Shown here: positions 33,141 to 45,733 of the stretch, piece by piece
How the letters are laid out: each line of letters begins with the position of its first letter
Position numbering within the stretch: the first letter of the stretch is position 1
Assembly: GCA_964017195.1 (NCBI GenBank)
Contig: OZ024897.1
Coordinates: forward strand, 37,915,036-37,979,035
Reading direction: 5' to 3'
Source of the DNA: Siderastrea radians
Lineage: Eukaryota; Cnidaria; Anthozoa; Scleractinia; Rhizangiidae
Length of the DNA stretch: 64,000 nt
Program-made: the position numbers and the translations under genes
Notes under the pieces: generated by a model
Told to the model about the DNA's origin: nothing
Database searches by the model: none
Seen by the model: only the letters and a program-made list of their open reading frames with translations

Positions 33141-33799
33141 GTAAGCCACGGTGAATAGAGCTATATAATGTCTGTCTTTAATATATAGATTTAACCAAGC
33201 GTAAAAGCGGAGCCCCACTTGTTTTCTTTTTATTGCTGGAACTTATTTATTTTTAAAGTAATTACAAAAAAAAGAGAGGGTGTTTTTCTGGGAAAATGTG
33301 TTCGGACCGCCGCAAAAACCATGGTTGTGGACAGAAAAAAAAAAACAGAAGGAACTAACTCTGCTATAGTTGGGGTCGAGACAGCTGCGAAATACTGCGA
33401 ACGCGAGCGTTGTGCCGACCGAGTTCGCAGCAGAACCGACAACGAAGATGAAATCTAGTAACTTGAACTTTTTACCTTTCACCGAAAAGACAACTGAGTA
33501 TTATTTTGAACTTTTTCTTTCCATTTATAGATATTTGGTATTTTTTGTCAAGTTTTAAACTTCACTTCTCTGTAACTGAATCGGTTTGCCAAACATAATG
33601 AGCGTGAGAGAAGGATCACAATTTATTTAGGGGGGATTGTAGTAGTGATTTGTGAGTGTGGTCATGACTTTTCTGCATTACTACTCATAGAATGATACAG
33701 AGCAGGGAGGAGGACATCCAAAAAGATTCTGTGAAGATATACTTTAGATTCCTTGTTTCATTGTCAGTATGGCCGTCACTTGATACAATATAACTGACT
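33141..33799. other. Start of unit A intron 2
   Basis: No gene. Segment 33290-33540 recurs inverted near 40360-40480 (GAACTTTTTACCTTTCACC against its complement), so repeat copies flank the BEL/Pao element. Confidence 0.5.
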
Positions 33800-33859
33800 G
33801 TGACTGAACTATCTTAGATCACGCAAGAAAAGCTCGAAAGGTAACTTATCTCGTCGAAA

Positions 33860-35450
33860 GGCGGCTTTAACAAGACACCTTAACGTCGCCGAGAGCCTAC
33901 TAAAATCGCGAGGAAGTCAAAGAAAGCTACGCGAACTGACCGCGAAAATCGACCGTGCCTCTGAAAGGGCGAATTGTTGCCTAGAAAACGTTGAATTTGC
34001 CCTCAACGAGAGGGATGTGCCCACGATTCCCTTTGAAACGTCCAGCGGCAATAGTTCATCTTCGCGCGCGAGTGAAATTGAGAGGCGCGCGCAAGTAGAT
34101 AGTTTAAAGGTCGAACAGGCAAAAAGGGAAGCGAAATGCCGACAAGAAGAGGAGCGTACGCGAGCTGAAATTCAGGAAGAAGAAGGAAATTAAAGGAACA
34201 AAGACACACAAGGGAACTCGAATATGAAGAGGAGAGATTGCGGTTGGAAGCACAGCTTCATGAGTCTGGTAAACGAGATGACCGGGAAGACCTCAAAAAC
34301 CGATTGCGGGACTTCGAAGACACTCAACCCGAAACCGAGTACCGCAAAGTTTCAACAAAGAAACAAGAGAAAGTGGACAATCCTGTTCCTGAAGTTCGTT
34401 TATTTCTACCGTTTAAATCTTCCACGGTACTCAAACAAAGCCCCCCAAATGAAAGAGAAAAAGGTGCTGGTGAAACGGAAGAACGTGTCGACATGTCATG
34501 GATTAAAGAGCTTTCGAACAGCTAGCATACAGTCAAAGAGGGAACAGCGTTTGTGAAATCCATTCCATGTTTGGAATTACCGCGTTTTTCAGGAGAACCC
34601 CTAGAGTGGCTCCAGTTTATATCTGTTTAAATGTTTAGTACATGACCAGCCTCTTACTGGTACACAGAGAAGGACTTATCTACGAAGGGCGTTGACTGGA
34701 AATGCAAAGAAAGCTGTCGGGGGAATGCTGAACCATGGACATCTTTATCAGTCAACCCTCCCCAACTTGGAGGAACAATTCGGAAACAAGGAACTTGTTG
34801 CCGGGATTTTATGAAAACTATATTCGATCACCCAACGGTTGCCGAGGGAGATATAGTACAACTTCGTTCGCTTTATAACACGGTACACATTGCTGTCATC
34901 ATAATGAAGAGTTTGGGATACTCACACCATTTGGCGTCTTCAACCAACACCCGAGCTGCGTTGCAGAAGTTGCCCGTCCCTTTAATGGAAAAGTGGCGTG
35001 AGAGGAAGATTGAGATGCATCCCACAATTCCCACGCTTGTTGATCTTGATGAATGACTACGTGCGCGACTACGCGCCAAATCGTTAGTCATTGAACCCTT
35101 ACCTAACTGTGCTAAGCCGTCAAAGCGCAGGAGAACTGGTGATGGAAATCCTCCGCGACGACCTTTCAACAAGTCCCCAGAACGCCCCTACAGATTTTCA
35201 GGTCTAACTACAGGGAACAAATCGAAAAACCCACCCACAACTCAGACCTGTCTGGTGTGCGACAAGCGACATGCTATTGAAAAGTGTGAAAGGTTCCTGG
35301 TGATGGATGTAAATCACAGAGCACAGCTAGGAAAAGAAAGAGACTGTGCTTCTCCTGCTTTGGTCCAACAGACCACCAATCTCGTTACTGCCCACGTAAA
35401 ACGCGATGTGACGTGGGGGACTGTAACAAATATCACCACCTGTTAATTCA
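33860..35450 (+). pseudogene. BEL/Pao gag remnant
   Basis: A charged coiled-coil N-terminal part (RHLNVAESLLKSRG, then REAKCRQEEERTRAE) runs to about 34190. The capsid-like region follows (FDHPTVAEGDIVQLRSLYN, then ALQKLPVPLMEKWRERK), and then a zinc-knuckle start (CLVCDKRHAIEKC). Frames change repeatedly and a TAA interrupts it near 34191. These features match the DUF1759-type gag of Pao elements. It cannot be expressed intact. Confidence 0.75.
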
Positions 35451-35459
35451 CGGTGCCGC

Positions 35460-35850
35460 ACCCGTTTTCGTCGGAACGTCGTCAGTGAACTGCGTTCCCG
35501 CTACCGTTTTGCTGCAAATAGTGCCCATAGCAATTAAAACCCCCGCTGGAGTCAAAGTAGATACATTTGCGCTACTCGATTCTGGTAGCCAAACGTCACT
35601 TATCGTGGAAAACTTTGCCAACACTGTTGGCGTTGATGGTGAAAATGGCGGTTGGACAGTATCTCAGTTGAACTTGCCTCCGCAGAAAGTGACACGCACA
35701 ATGGTGGCAACTTTCCCTCACCTAAATGACCTCAACATTCCCGAAGGGAGTTCTGAAGACATCACAGTTCCACTGGGAGCAAACATGTTGGAGGCGATAC
35801 TACAACGTGATGTACGTCATGCATCCCACAATTCCCACGCTTGTTGATCT
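35460..35850 (+). pseudogene. BEL/Pao aspartic protease remnant
   Basis: VPIAIKTPAGVKVDTFALLD followed by SGSQTSLI is the catalytic DSGS motif of Pao proteases (DUF1758 type), with FPHLNDLNIPEGS downstream. The frame ends after a foreign 35-bp patch (35820-35856) that repeats gag sequence from 35018-35054. Confidence 0.75.
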
Positions 35851-35999
35851 TGATGATTCTCACAGCCTTTGGATGGACTGTTGCCGCTTCAGTCAATTCT
35901 GTTGTCAAACCTGAACGCCTGCACGTCATGCATGTCCACCGTGTCCTAGACGCTGACGAAACGTTAAACAAGCAAGTAGAGGAATGGTGGTGAACGGAA

Positions 36000-37550
36000 T
36001 CGCTTGGTACAAAGTACGAACACGTGACACCTCCATCTCGCGAAGACTTAAGCGCTCTCAAGACCTTAGAAAGAACTGTCAAGCACGTGGGCGACAGATA
36101 TGAAGTGGGCATGTTATGGAAGGACAGAGATGTCAAGTTTCCTGACAACCGTCTTCTGGCTGAAAGGCGACTGGAGTCTACTGAAAGGAGGCTAAAACGT
36201 GAAGAAGTCCTCGCCGAGAAATACTGCTCAATCATTGATGATTACGTGAAAAAGGTCCGTTCCAACACCAAAACAGTGGTTTCTGCCCCATCATCCGGTT
36301 CGTAATCCCGACAAGCAGGACAAAGACCGAATCGTGATGGATGCCGCTGCCAAACACGATGGAGTATCCTTAAATGACAAATTACTCATCGGATCTGACC
36401 TGTTAAATAGCTTGGTAGGTGTGTTGCTGAGATTCAGAGAACAGCGAGTTGGCTTAGCTGCGGACATTGAAGCCATGTTTCATCAGTGTCGAATCGTAGA
36501 AGAGAACCAGCCTGCCTTGATGTTTCTGTGGCGTAATTTTGAGCTTTAACGTGCTCCCGATGTGTATCAGGTGCTCATCATGATTTTTGGAGCTGCGTCT
36601 TCTCCATGTATGGCGAACTATGTTCTGAGAAAGACAGCCGCTGACAATCGCGAGAACAGTGCCTTCACTCCTGACACCATTGAATCCGTTGAGAAGAACT
36701 TCTACGTGGATGACCTTCTAAAGTCCGTATGCGATGATGCGACTGGCGCGCGAATGTTCCGTGAGATGACCACTCTCTTGGCCGTTAGAGGTTTCAGGCT
36801 TACAAAGTGGATCAGTTCCTCGCGCAAAGTCCTGTCGCAGATCCCGTCTCAAGAGAAAGCCAGCCCGTCTGTGGATTTAAACTTTGATGCCCTGCCGACT
36901 GAACGTACCCTGGGTTTACAATGGAACACCAAGACTGATTGTTTCCGCTTCTTCGTTTGTTCACGCCAGCCACCTGAGTCAACTAAGTGCGGCGTCTTGA
37001 GTCGACTGTCAACTGTGTTTGATCCGCTAAGAGTGCTAGCCCCATACATGCTGCCTGCGAAGTGTTTGATCCAGACGTTATGGCATAAGAACAAGGACTG
37101 GCACGAACCATCGGATGAAGACGACCAGAGCGTCTGGGAGGATTGGCTTGAAGCTCAGCTTGACTGTCGAAGCTCAGTGAATTTGAAACGCCCCGCTGTT
37201 TCCGCCGCCTGTCCTGAGGCATTGATACAACTCCACGTGTTCGCCGACGGCTCCAAGAAAGGCTTTGGTGCTGTGTGTTATGCTCGATACGTATTTCCAG
37301 ATGGCACAGTGCAGGTCTCGTTCATCATGGCAAGAAACCGCGTTGCCCCTTAGAAGCAGTTAAGCATCCCTCGCTTAGAGCTCCAAGCAGCTGTCTTGGC
37401 CGAGCGTTTAAACTGCCTGATCAAACGGGAACTGACCGTCAACACTGAAGACACCGTCTTTCGGAGCGACTCCAAAACTGTGTTGCAGTACATAGCAAAT
37501 GAAAGTCGGCGGTTTCGCACTTTCTTGTTGCTTCGCGACACCTCCATCTC
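36000..37550 (+). pseudogene. BEL/Pao reverse transcriptase and RNase H remnant
   Basis: 36024-36290 gives the N-terminal RT lead (YEVGMLWKDRDVKFPDNRLL). 36334-36549 gives fingers and palm with [12 protein letters not shown]. 36562-37353 carries FGAASSPCMANYVL, the active-site NFYVDDLL (36696-36719) and the RNase H start HVFADGSKKGFGA. 37370-37540 holds more RNase H (PRLELQAAVLAERL, FRSDSKTVLQYI). Stops at 36547 and 37351 and frame changes disable it. Confidence 0.82.
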
Positions 37551-37702
37551 GCGTGACACCTCCATCTCGCGAAGCAACAAGCCCCCAGAACGCCCCTACA
37601 GATTTTCAGGTCTAACTACAGGGAACAAATCGAAAAACCCACCCACAACTCAGACCTGTCTGGTGTGCGACCTCCATCTCGCGAAGCAACAAGCCCCCAG
37701 AA
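37549..37702 (+). repeat. Patch of transplanted gag sequence inside the pol region
   Basis: 37588-37671 is a nearly exact copy of gag sequence 35178-35262 (CCCTACAGATTTTCAGGTCT through CTGGTGTGCGAC). It is bracketed by repeats of CACCTCCATCTCGCG, a string also found at 36027. The pol reading resumes afterwards. Confidence 0.85.
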
Positions 37703-37715
37703 CGCCGAAACCGAG

Positions 37716-39480
37716 TTTCGGAGATCCATGATGCGTCTAAGCCATCCCAGTGGAGACACGTACCGGGATATTTGAACACTGGTGATGATTGCACCCGTGG
37801 TCTTCGAGTGACTGATTTGAACCATCATTGCCGATGGCTTGCTGGCCCTGCTTTCCTGTCTCACTCGGAGGACCACTGGCCCCAAGACACGTTCGTCGAA
37901 CCCTTGCGCGAAGATGATTCAGAGGTGAAGACTAACAAGTGGTCGGGTCACACATCCACTAGTGAAACAGAGCCTACTTTCCAGACCCGGAGAAGTTATC
38001 GTCTTGGACACGATTCACATGTGAGTGTTGTTGCATGGATTTGCCGCTTCGTCCGAAATTGTAAGTTAAAAGCAGAAGACCGCCTTCGAACGCCTTTGAC
38101 CGCCTCAGAGATCCGCAACACAGAGATGGTCGCCATCAGGAGGAGTCAAAGAGATTCGTTTCCGATCGACATTGACGCCTTGAAAGCGAACAAGCGACTG
38201 CAGGTCAAAGGTAGACTCTCCTCACTACTACCCTATCTTGACGAAGAACAGCTCTTGAGAGTAGAAGGCCATCTACGCAAGGCTCCTGTTTCAAGTGATG
38301 CACGGAACCCCCTGATATTACACCCGAAGCACCATATAACGCGTCTAATCGTGATGCATCACAACCTCCGTTTGTACTGCACGAGCAACAAGCATGTCCT
38401 AAATGAGCTTAGGCAGAAGTATTGGATCCTGAAAGGGTTAGCCACTGTTCAGAGGATCTCGTCCATTTGTCCATCGTGCCGTAGAAAAGGAGTACAACCC
38501 GTACCGCCCGTCACGGCTGACCTGCCGGATTCGAGGCTGGGATATCAACTACCTCCCATTACGAACAGGGGCGTTGATTACTTCGGTCCCATTTTGGTGC
38601 GCAACGGAAGGTAGACATAGAAGCGCTACGGTGCGTGTCGAAATTGTACACTCACTAGACACTGACTCCTACTTTATGGCTATGAGAAGGATGATGGCAA
38701 GGTGAGGACGGCCAACCCATATCTGGTCCGATAATGGGACTAATTTCGTCGGAGCGGAGAAGGAGCTTCGGGAAGCTGTGAAACGTCTAGACCGCAAGCG
38801 AGTTGGTAACCAATTGTCAGTCGATTGAGTGCAGTGGCACTTTACTCCCCCGTCTTCTCCACACTTCGGTGGTGCGTGGGAGCGTCTTGTTCAGTCTGCC
38901 AAAGAGCGCTGAAAGCAGTGACGGGAAAGCAGTGCGACAACGATGAGACCTTGCTCACCTTCATGGCCGAAGTGGAGTCATTATTGAATGGTCACCCACT
39001 CACGCATGTAACCTGTGATTATCGGGATGAGGAAGCCTTGACGCCAAATCATTTCCTTCTCGGACGAGCCAATCCCAATTTTTCCGCCAGATGTTGTGAA
39101 CACAAGGATTTGTGCAGTCGCAGGCGGTGGAAACATGCGCAGGTAATGAACCAACATTTTTGGAAACGTTGGCTTCGGGAATACTTGCCAGCATTAACTG
39201 AACGCCGTAAGTGGAGAAAGGTTGCTCGTAATGTCTCTGAGGGAGATCTTGTTCTCGTGGTCGACGAAATTTTCCACGCGTGTGCTGGCCACTAGGACGT
39301 GTCACGCGTGTGCTTCCTGGACACGATGGAAAAGTGAGGCGGCGGAAGTGCGTACCAAGAGTGGAACATACGCCTGACCTGTTGTGAAACTGTGCTTACT
39401 AGAAGAAACTGTGAATTAGTGTTTGACGCCTTAGTAGTTTCACCGCCGTCGAACACGGGGGGAGGGGAGGATGTTCGCGT
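37716..39480 (+). pseudogene. BEL/Pao integrase remnant
   Basis: The connection domain (SEIHDASKPSQWRHVPGYLN) leads into an H2C2 zinc finger (HHNLRLYC..., CPSC at 38472-38483). The DDE core follows: GVDYFGP (first D), WSDNGTNF (second D) and PHFGGAWERL (E), split by stops at 38612 and 38826. A C-terminal TPNHFLLGRANPNF and RWKHAQVMNQHFWKRW segment is typical of Pao integrases. It is not functional as read. Confidence 0.82.
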
Positions 39481-39692
39481 CAAAACCCGCTGGTGTGCGT
39501 GACGCTCGCGTGATAGTGTAGTTTGTTGTGTTACTAAGTATCAGATACGACCGAGGCTGAACTTTGGAACCGTGTTCGCTAGAATCTTCGCTCGTTGCCT
39601 GACTCGTCATGTTGTAGTTTTTCTAGTTGAAATTAAAATAGCTTGTTTGTACGTTGCCGTCCGTCTGTCTTGGTGGTATCGTCCCGTCAACA
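39472..39692 (+). repeat. 3' LTR of the BEL/Pao element
   Basis: It starts TGTTCGCGTC directly after a purine tract and ends CCCGTCAACA, giving TG...CA termini. No second copy was found in the window. Confidence 0.7.
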
Positions 39693-42189
39693 CCCGGTAT
39701 ACCCAATCCTTTTAAAATCACAGTAATTCTTTCGTTTTTTAATATAATTTATTTTCTTTCATTCCGTATATGACATCAAATCATATTTCCGTACTCCCAG
39801 TTATTTTATAATTGTTAATGACTCCACCCAATACGGAATATATTTTCTCCCAACGCCGTCATGATAAAGCCGTAATGTCGTCTTAAAATCAAATTAAGTT
39901 TTTTATCGCGATCCATGTCTCTTTTTTCGCGAAAAAACTATAAGCCAGAGCAATAATTTGTGTTGATCAAAATATAAATTCTTACTCGTCATGAAGATTT
40001 GCACGCCCGATACTAGCTTACGAAAACAGTTTGGGTTTGGCAGCAAAATTCTTGAATTTTCCGCTTTTTTAACCAAAAATTGCTTTATGAAGCAAACTAA
40101 AGTCTTTCAGTGCATCAACATAATTCTTTCAAACGACGGAGATCGACAAAACAATAGGATAGCGTGACACAACTTCTTTACCAGGTTAAAACTGGAACAC
40201 AAATGATAACGCAATTATAGCGCGCTCATCGCGAAATAAAAACTGAATCGCATGACCACCGTCGCTTTTGAGAAAGAGGTGTTTTTATGAGCTTCAATAG
40301 CTTGTTTACCAAAACGATTGTTCGACAGCACTGAAGTTTTAAACTTAAGAAAAATACCTAATATCGATAAATGGAAAGAACAAGTTCAAACGAATACTCA
40401 GTAGTCTTTTTAGTGGAAGGCGAAAAGTTCAAGTTACGAAATCTGCCTTCGAGGATTTCATGTTGGTTTTCTTCACGGCGGAGAGCTTGTCTTGTTCTGA
40501 AACAACCGAGTAAGTGAAGTTTTTAAAGGGTTTAAGGTACATGATTTTGAGTATTACGGTCGAAGAAATTATGCTTTGAAACGGAAATTTAATTTATGTC
40601 ATTAGAAAAGTGTCATTTACTTTTGACTTTAAAAAATTATTAGAAAACGCGCTCAGATTTGTGACAGACGTAGTCTTGAATATTTTGCCAAGCTCAGCCG
40701 ATTTCACTCGCATGGACGGACCCACGATGCTGGAAGTGTAACGCGAATTGCATTTAAATGTAAACTTACGAGTTTTCGAATAAACATTTTCAAAAACGAT
40801 TTCTCTGTTCAGTATTTTGTGTTTGTTTATTAATAACAGTAGGTCAAAGCACAGGACAAGCATCACTTCAGTAAGATTACGGCGACTAATTACATCTCTT
40901 TGTGCAATTGTCGACTTTCTTGTCCTGGAAGTTTTCGATAGTAATAATCTTTTAAGCGAAGCAGTTGTCGGTTTAAAGCTATTTTATCCGAAAAGCTTCC
41001 AAAAAACAGTTTCGTGCGTTCCTCAAAGGGCCTAACTTCATAGTATAGGCTTACTTCGCAGCCGCAATTCGCAGCCGCAAAACTTATGCCATAGAGTTAA
41101 GCATGTTTGGTGTTTGTTTGTTTTCAATCTCGATGAGAGTTAGAGAACGAAATATAAAAGTTACTTAAGTACCTATAAGCGAAGCAGTTTTGGGTTTAAA
41201 GCTATTTTATGCGGTAAGTAATGTGTGTTCCTCAAAATGCTCGAATTTCTTCGAGGCCGCTAAAACCTACGCGACATGTCTTCGATAATTTTATTACAGG
41301 TGCTTGGAAGCTCCATAAATCCTTTCTTTCGGGTAATCCCAGTAAAATGCCGGTAAAATGCGAGTATAAACTTTTGACTAGACTAATAGTGGCAGTTCTT
41401 GTTATTTGTTCACATCCGATCCGAACGCGATGAAGATAACCCATTTGCTTCAGAATAGATTTTATTTTGTTGTTGTAAACGAGCACCGTTTCAAGTTCAT
41501 TCAAGCGAACAGCCAATAATCCAAGGAGATTTGACAAGCCTTGGCAGTTAAATGACAGGATATAGAAACATTGCAAAAACCAGGCAAGACGGCTCGTGAG
41601 TAAGATATGTGTTCAGTTTGATGCCCGAAAAAAAATAACCAAGCTGTCCTCAGCCTTTAGAATGACCCTTCGAGCTTAGTTTTACAGAACAGATCCCCAA
41701 AATATTGGAGGACAATTCGGAACACTTTTGGGCTTTTTGAGAAACACTTTTCGAAAGCGAACGAGCCAAAAAAAATGCCCCGAAATATATTTCGGACGGA
41801 AAAGTTTCAGGACTATTTTTGAGAAACGAACACCAGTTTATTCCTTGGCGGCTCCGCTTTTAGTCTTGGCAAAATCTATATATTACACAGTTTTAAAGCT
41901 TTAGCACTCACATTTTCAGCAATCTGTCAAGGTAAGTTGCTTGTAGGGATAAATCACATTGCAATAAAGGTTTTTGCAACTATATTACTGAGCAAAAGAA
42001 AAATTTTGCCGGGCGTTTTTGTGAAGAAAAGTTTGACCTTGGCCGCGTTGTCATGACAGTTTTTAAACCAATCACAAGCCAGCATTTTGAGACGACATTA
42101 TCGCAAAATAACGCCGTCTCAAACGCAATCAAAAGAGGCTACTGGATCGCGATAATAGTTGCAAATTAACCACAGGGTGATTGATAAAC
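39693..42189. other. Unit A intron 2 and repeat debris, no gene
   Basis: 39693-39850 matches unit B intron 2 (53490-53600). The remainder is AT-rich. 41740-41890 contains a dispersed repeat shared with 8220-8290. Confidence 0.5.
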
Positions 42190-42411
42190 TCGGACAACAG
42201 AAACAACATGGTCATCCGAGGTTCAGACGTCCGTCACAGTCACAACACTCGCTCAAAGGACACTATTCGAATTATAAAATCACATAACAACTGGGGACTG
42301 CTTAGATGCCTTAATAGTGCCTTACTTGACTGGAATGCCCTGCCTATGGAGATGAGAAACCTATCTTGTAATGCTTTTGGAATATCGTTACATAATAGGT
42401 TTAAATTTTAA
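42190..42411 (+). mobile_element. LINE reverse-transcriptase tail fragment
   Basis: The ORF contains RHSHNTRSK, then LDWNALPMEMRN, the usual C-terminal ending of non-LTR reverse transcriptases. Only the last 70 or so codons remain. Confidence 0.6.
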
Positions 42412-42440
42412 AATAGCTTTCCATTTTCTTCAACTTTCAA

Positions 42441-45400
42441 GTTACTCCGGACCTTCGCAGGTGTCCACGGGGAAAAAATTCCTATGCGCGCCATTTTAAA
42501 GGAAAACACAGCGAACTATATATCGTTGGAAAGCTTAATAAATGTAAATCTCAGAAAAAATATAAATTGCTGGTTTCTTCAATTCTGCAAAAGAAAATCG
42601 CAAACAACCATGAAAATGACCATGTGTCATTCAATTGAATTAATAGAGTATCAAATCCAAGCGCATTGGCAAAATAACTGCACACTGTGCAGTTATTTTG
42701 CCAATGGCAAAGGATCAATCAATCCCAAAGGATCAATCATCAAAAGTGTGTTTTTCGATATTCTGACTGGTTATTTTTTAATTAATCTGTCAAGTTCGAG
42801 CAGCAAAGAATGTACGATGGGCATTGCATTGAAGATCGCCACGGGTAAAACATTATAAATTTCATAAATCCCCGACACACTTTTGTTTCACAACATCTAA
42901 GGAATGTTCAGGCCAAATTCCACAGAAATCTGCCGAATTTTGGTACGCTGTTAATTCACTTGTGTGCCGGAATGACGCATGGTTATTTTCGTGGTCATTT
43001 TATTTTATTATTTTAATTTTTTTTTATTTACCACACATTATAAATTACACGATTACAATTACAAAAAGGTACAAAATATGTAGAAAGTAATGGCGAGGAG
43101 GGCTAAAGGAAACTATAAAGCTTATGTTAATTAGGCCTCCTCAATTACGATTTTTCAAAGATGGCACAAAAATTACGGCGACGGATACAAATTATTATCA
43201 GAAGGAAATTAAAGTAACAATCAGTATTAAGAAAGTTTACAAATGCTGAACATTACAAATGCTGTAGAATTTAAAAAACAATTGGCAATTCATATCTTTT
43301 CCGAAATCTACATTTATTAAGAGGCTCTGACTGTAAATATCGAGAATCGGCGGACAAGCTCAGACAATCGAAAATCTTGATAACTTGCCAGAAGAACACT
43401 TTTGGGGAGCTATCTTCGAAAATATTACTTAAACCTTTTGGAACTCTATTGTTTTCGGGAAATTCGGAAAAACGGTTTTGCTTAATTTATTACGCAATAA
43501 TCAGGCTTAAAATTTAACAAATTGAAAGCGCTTTCTTTTAAACAATTTGCAACGCCAGAAAACAATTTTAATTTTAAATGATAGCAATACTCTTCTAATT
43601 TCTATCAATGGGAATTGCATGGAGTTTTGCTTTATTTATATGGTTTGGTGGTTCTTTGAAACAAAGGCATTTTGCGCACTTCGGAAAAAGGCAAAAATTA
43701 GTAAACTTCAGAGGCTTAAAATGGGTCTTGGTATGTCTAATATCGAATTGAAATAAACACTGTGATAATGTTTTGCCTTACTTCTATTATGAAATGAAAT
43801 GAAAAATCTGGGCAATTCAGGCTCGCGCTAACAAAAACAAAAATTCGCGAACCAGTGTTGCCAAAATTTGCATAATGAAATGAACGTAATGAAAAGTAGT
43901 AGTTTGGGTGAGCTCAATTTAGAGGATTTTATTTACTGAAGACACACAAAGAATGAACTAAAACATTCCTTTAATCTATTCTTGCATTGTTTTGGGCTTA
44001 TACTATTTCTACGTAAAAGTAAAGACAAGGAGAAGAAGTTTTAAAAGTTCTACACAAGCTGTTGCGTGACCGGCCGGTGTCACGTGAATATTTTTTGTCA
44101 ATTTGTCAACCTACTTATGGCAGTTTTTAAATGCGGTCTCCTACATTGGCCGCTGTTTTATGCATGGCCTGTGTTTGGGGCATACTGTCATGTGCAGCTG
44201 ATATTCTACTGGGACGAAAATTCCGACAGGCAAGTCTAGAATTAGTTTCGTATACATATGACACCTTTCTCTTCCAGAGAAGAAAACTGCGACATAGTAT
44301 GTTGTTGTGTACGTGACTCGATCGCTCTTTTCAAACGGCTACTAAGATTTTGGGCGGCCTTTTGAAATGACACTATTTTGGCCAGGAAGCAAAAGTGAAT
44401 CATTATTATTATGATTTATACGTATTTGTCAAAAAATGTGCTGTTTCTATCAATGTTATTACACTTGTATAAATATGTTTAAAATAACGCAAACCACGGA
44501 CGTCCTGGCAGCGGGATCGGTATTTATGAGTTCTTAATGCGGCTGTATATCTAAGAGATATCAATACACAGTTTGTTTGGTTTTACCTTGCAAGATCGCT
44601 GAGAACTCTTTCACAGTTTTGAAGGAAAAGATTTTCATTGAAGAATATTTTCACGTTTGCATGAACGTGCAGTGATCGGTTGCGTGACTGGATTATTTTG
44701 AGTGGTACTTTGTGTTCCTTACTTTACACAGCCATTTTAGCTCTCAATTTATACGCGTACGTCAACTTTAATGATTTGTAAAAGAAACCGTTTGGATTTT
44801 CGAGAACATCAGTGTTTTCCCAAAGAAACTGCAAATAACAAAGAAAGGCCACTGGTGCTGCAGAATATAGACATCTGACAAAATATCCTAACCCACTGCA
44901 CTCTAGTTTCACCAACAATTTTCCAAATTTGTTCGTAATTCTTCAGAAAGATAAATGAAGATATAAGCGAATGCATCATCTAGTAGAAAGACCATCCGAA
45001 AATAATTACGGTAAAGGATTTGTCATTTCAAGTCGTCCTTCCATTGCAGCTTTTTTTTCTATTATCCAAATTATGCAAATTTTGGCAACACTGGTTCGCG
45101 AATTTTTGTTTTTGTCAGCGCGAGCCTGGATTGCCTAGATTTTTTATTTCGCATCATTATAGAAGTAGGGCCAAACTTTATCACAGAGTTTATTTCAATT
45201 CGATATTAGACATACCAAGACCCATTTTAAGCCTCTGAAGTTTACTAATTTTTGCCTTTTTCCGAAGTGCGCAAAATGCCTTTGTTTCAAAGAACCACCA
45301 AACCACATAAATAAAGCAAAACTCCATGCAATTCCCATCGATAGAAAGTAGAAGAGTATTGCTATCATTTAAAATTAAAATTGTTTCCTGGCGTTGCAAG

Positions 45401-45733
45401 TTGTTTACAAGCAAGCGCTTTCAATTTGTTTCATTTTAAACCTGATTTTTGCATAATGAATTAAGCAAAACCGTTTTTTCCTAATTTCTCGAAAACAATA
45501 GAATTCCAAAAGGTTTAAGTAATATTTTCGAAGATAGCTCCCCAAAAGTGTTCTTCTGGCAAGTTATCAGGATTTTCGATTTTTTGAGCTTGTCCACAGA
45601 TTCTCGATATTTGCAGTCAGAGCCTCTTAAGCTTTCTAATGATATATAGTTTGCCATGTTTCCTTTAAAATAGCAGGCATACGATGTTTTTCCCGGAGGA
45701 CACGGGAGGACACCCGCGAAGGTCTGGAGTAAC
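42441..45733. mobile_element. 3.3-kb element with long inverted arms
   Basis: It starts GTTACTCCGGACC and ends GGTCTGGAGTAAC. The left arm is 42441-42540 plus 43321-43885, with about 780 bp inserted between. The right arm is 45062-45733. Both arms contain the same 70-codon ORF (43547 plus, 45414 minus), an arm artefact. The middle, 43886-45061, has no recognisable gene. A long-TIR or foldback element lying in unit A intron 2. Confidence 0.75.
42664..42706. repeat. 21-bp perfect palindrome
   Basis: Arms 42664-42684 and 42686-42706 are exact complements around one central C. It lies inside the extra segment of the left arm of the 3.3-kb element. Confidence 0.9.

Larger units (their letters stand above)
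33800..39692 (+). mobile_element. Degenerate BEL/Pao LTR retrotransposon, 5' LTR missing
   Basis: Gag, protease, reverse transcriptase/RNase H and integrase remnants occur in BEL/Pao order on the plus strand. They are followed by a purine tract (39457-39471) and a 221-bp 3' LTR. The interior carries stops, frameshifts and several transplanted internal fragments. I find no 5' LTR; the left edge near 33800 is approximate. The right edge is supported because unit B intron 2 (around 53490) matches the flank starting just after 39692. Confidence 0.85.

Noticed and set aside
44131..44316. Short ORF with a signal-peptide-like start
   Set aside because: Only 61 codons, inside the middle of a transposon-like element, with no homologue recognised; kept out of the gene list.
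43547..45414. Two matching ORFs containing WWFFETKAFCALRKKAK
   Set aside because: Again an ORF read from both arms of an inverted element; no family features or other support.
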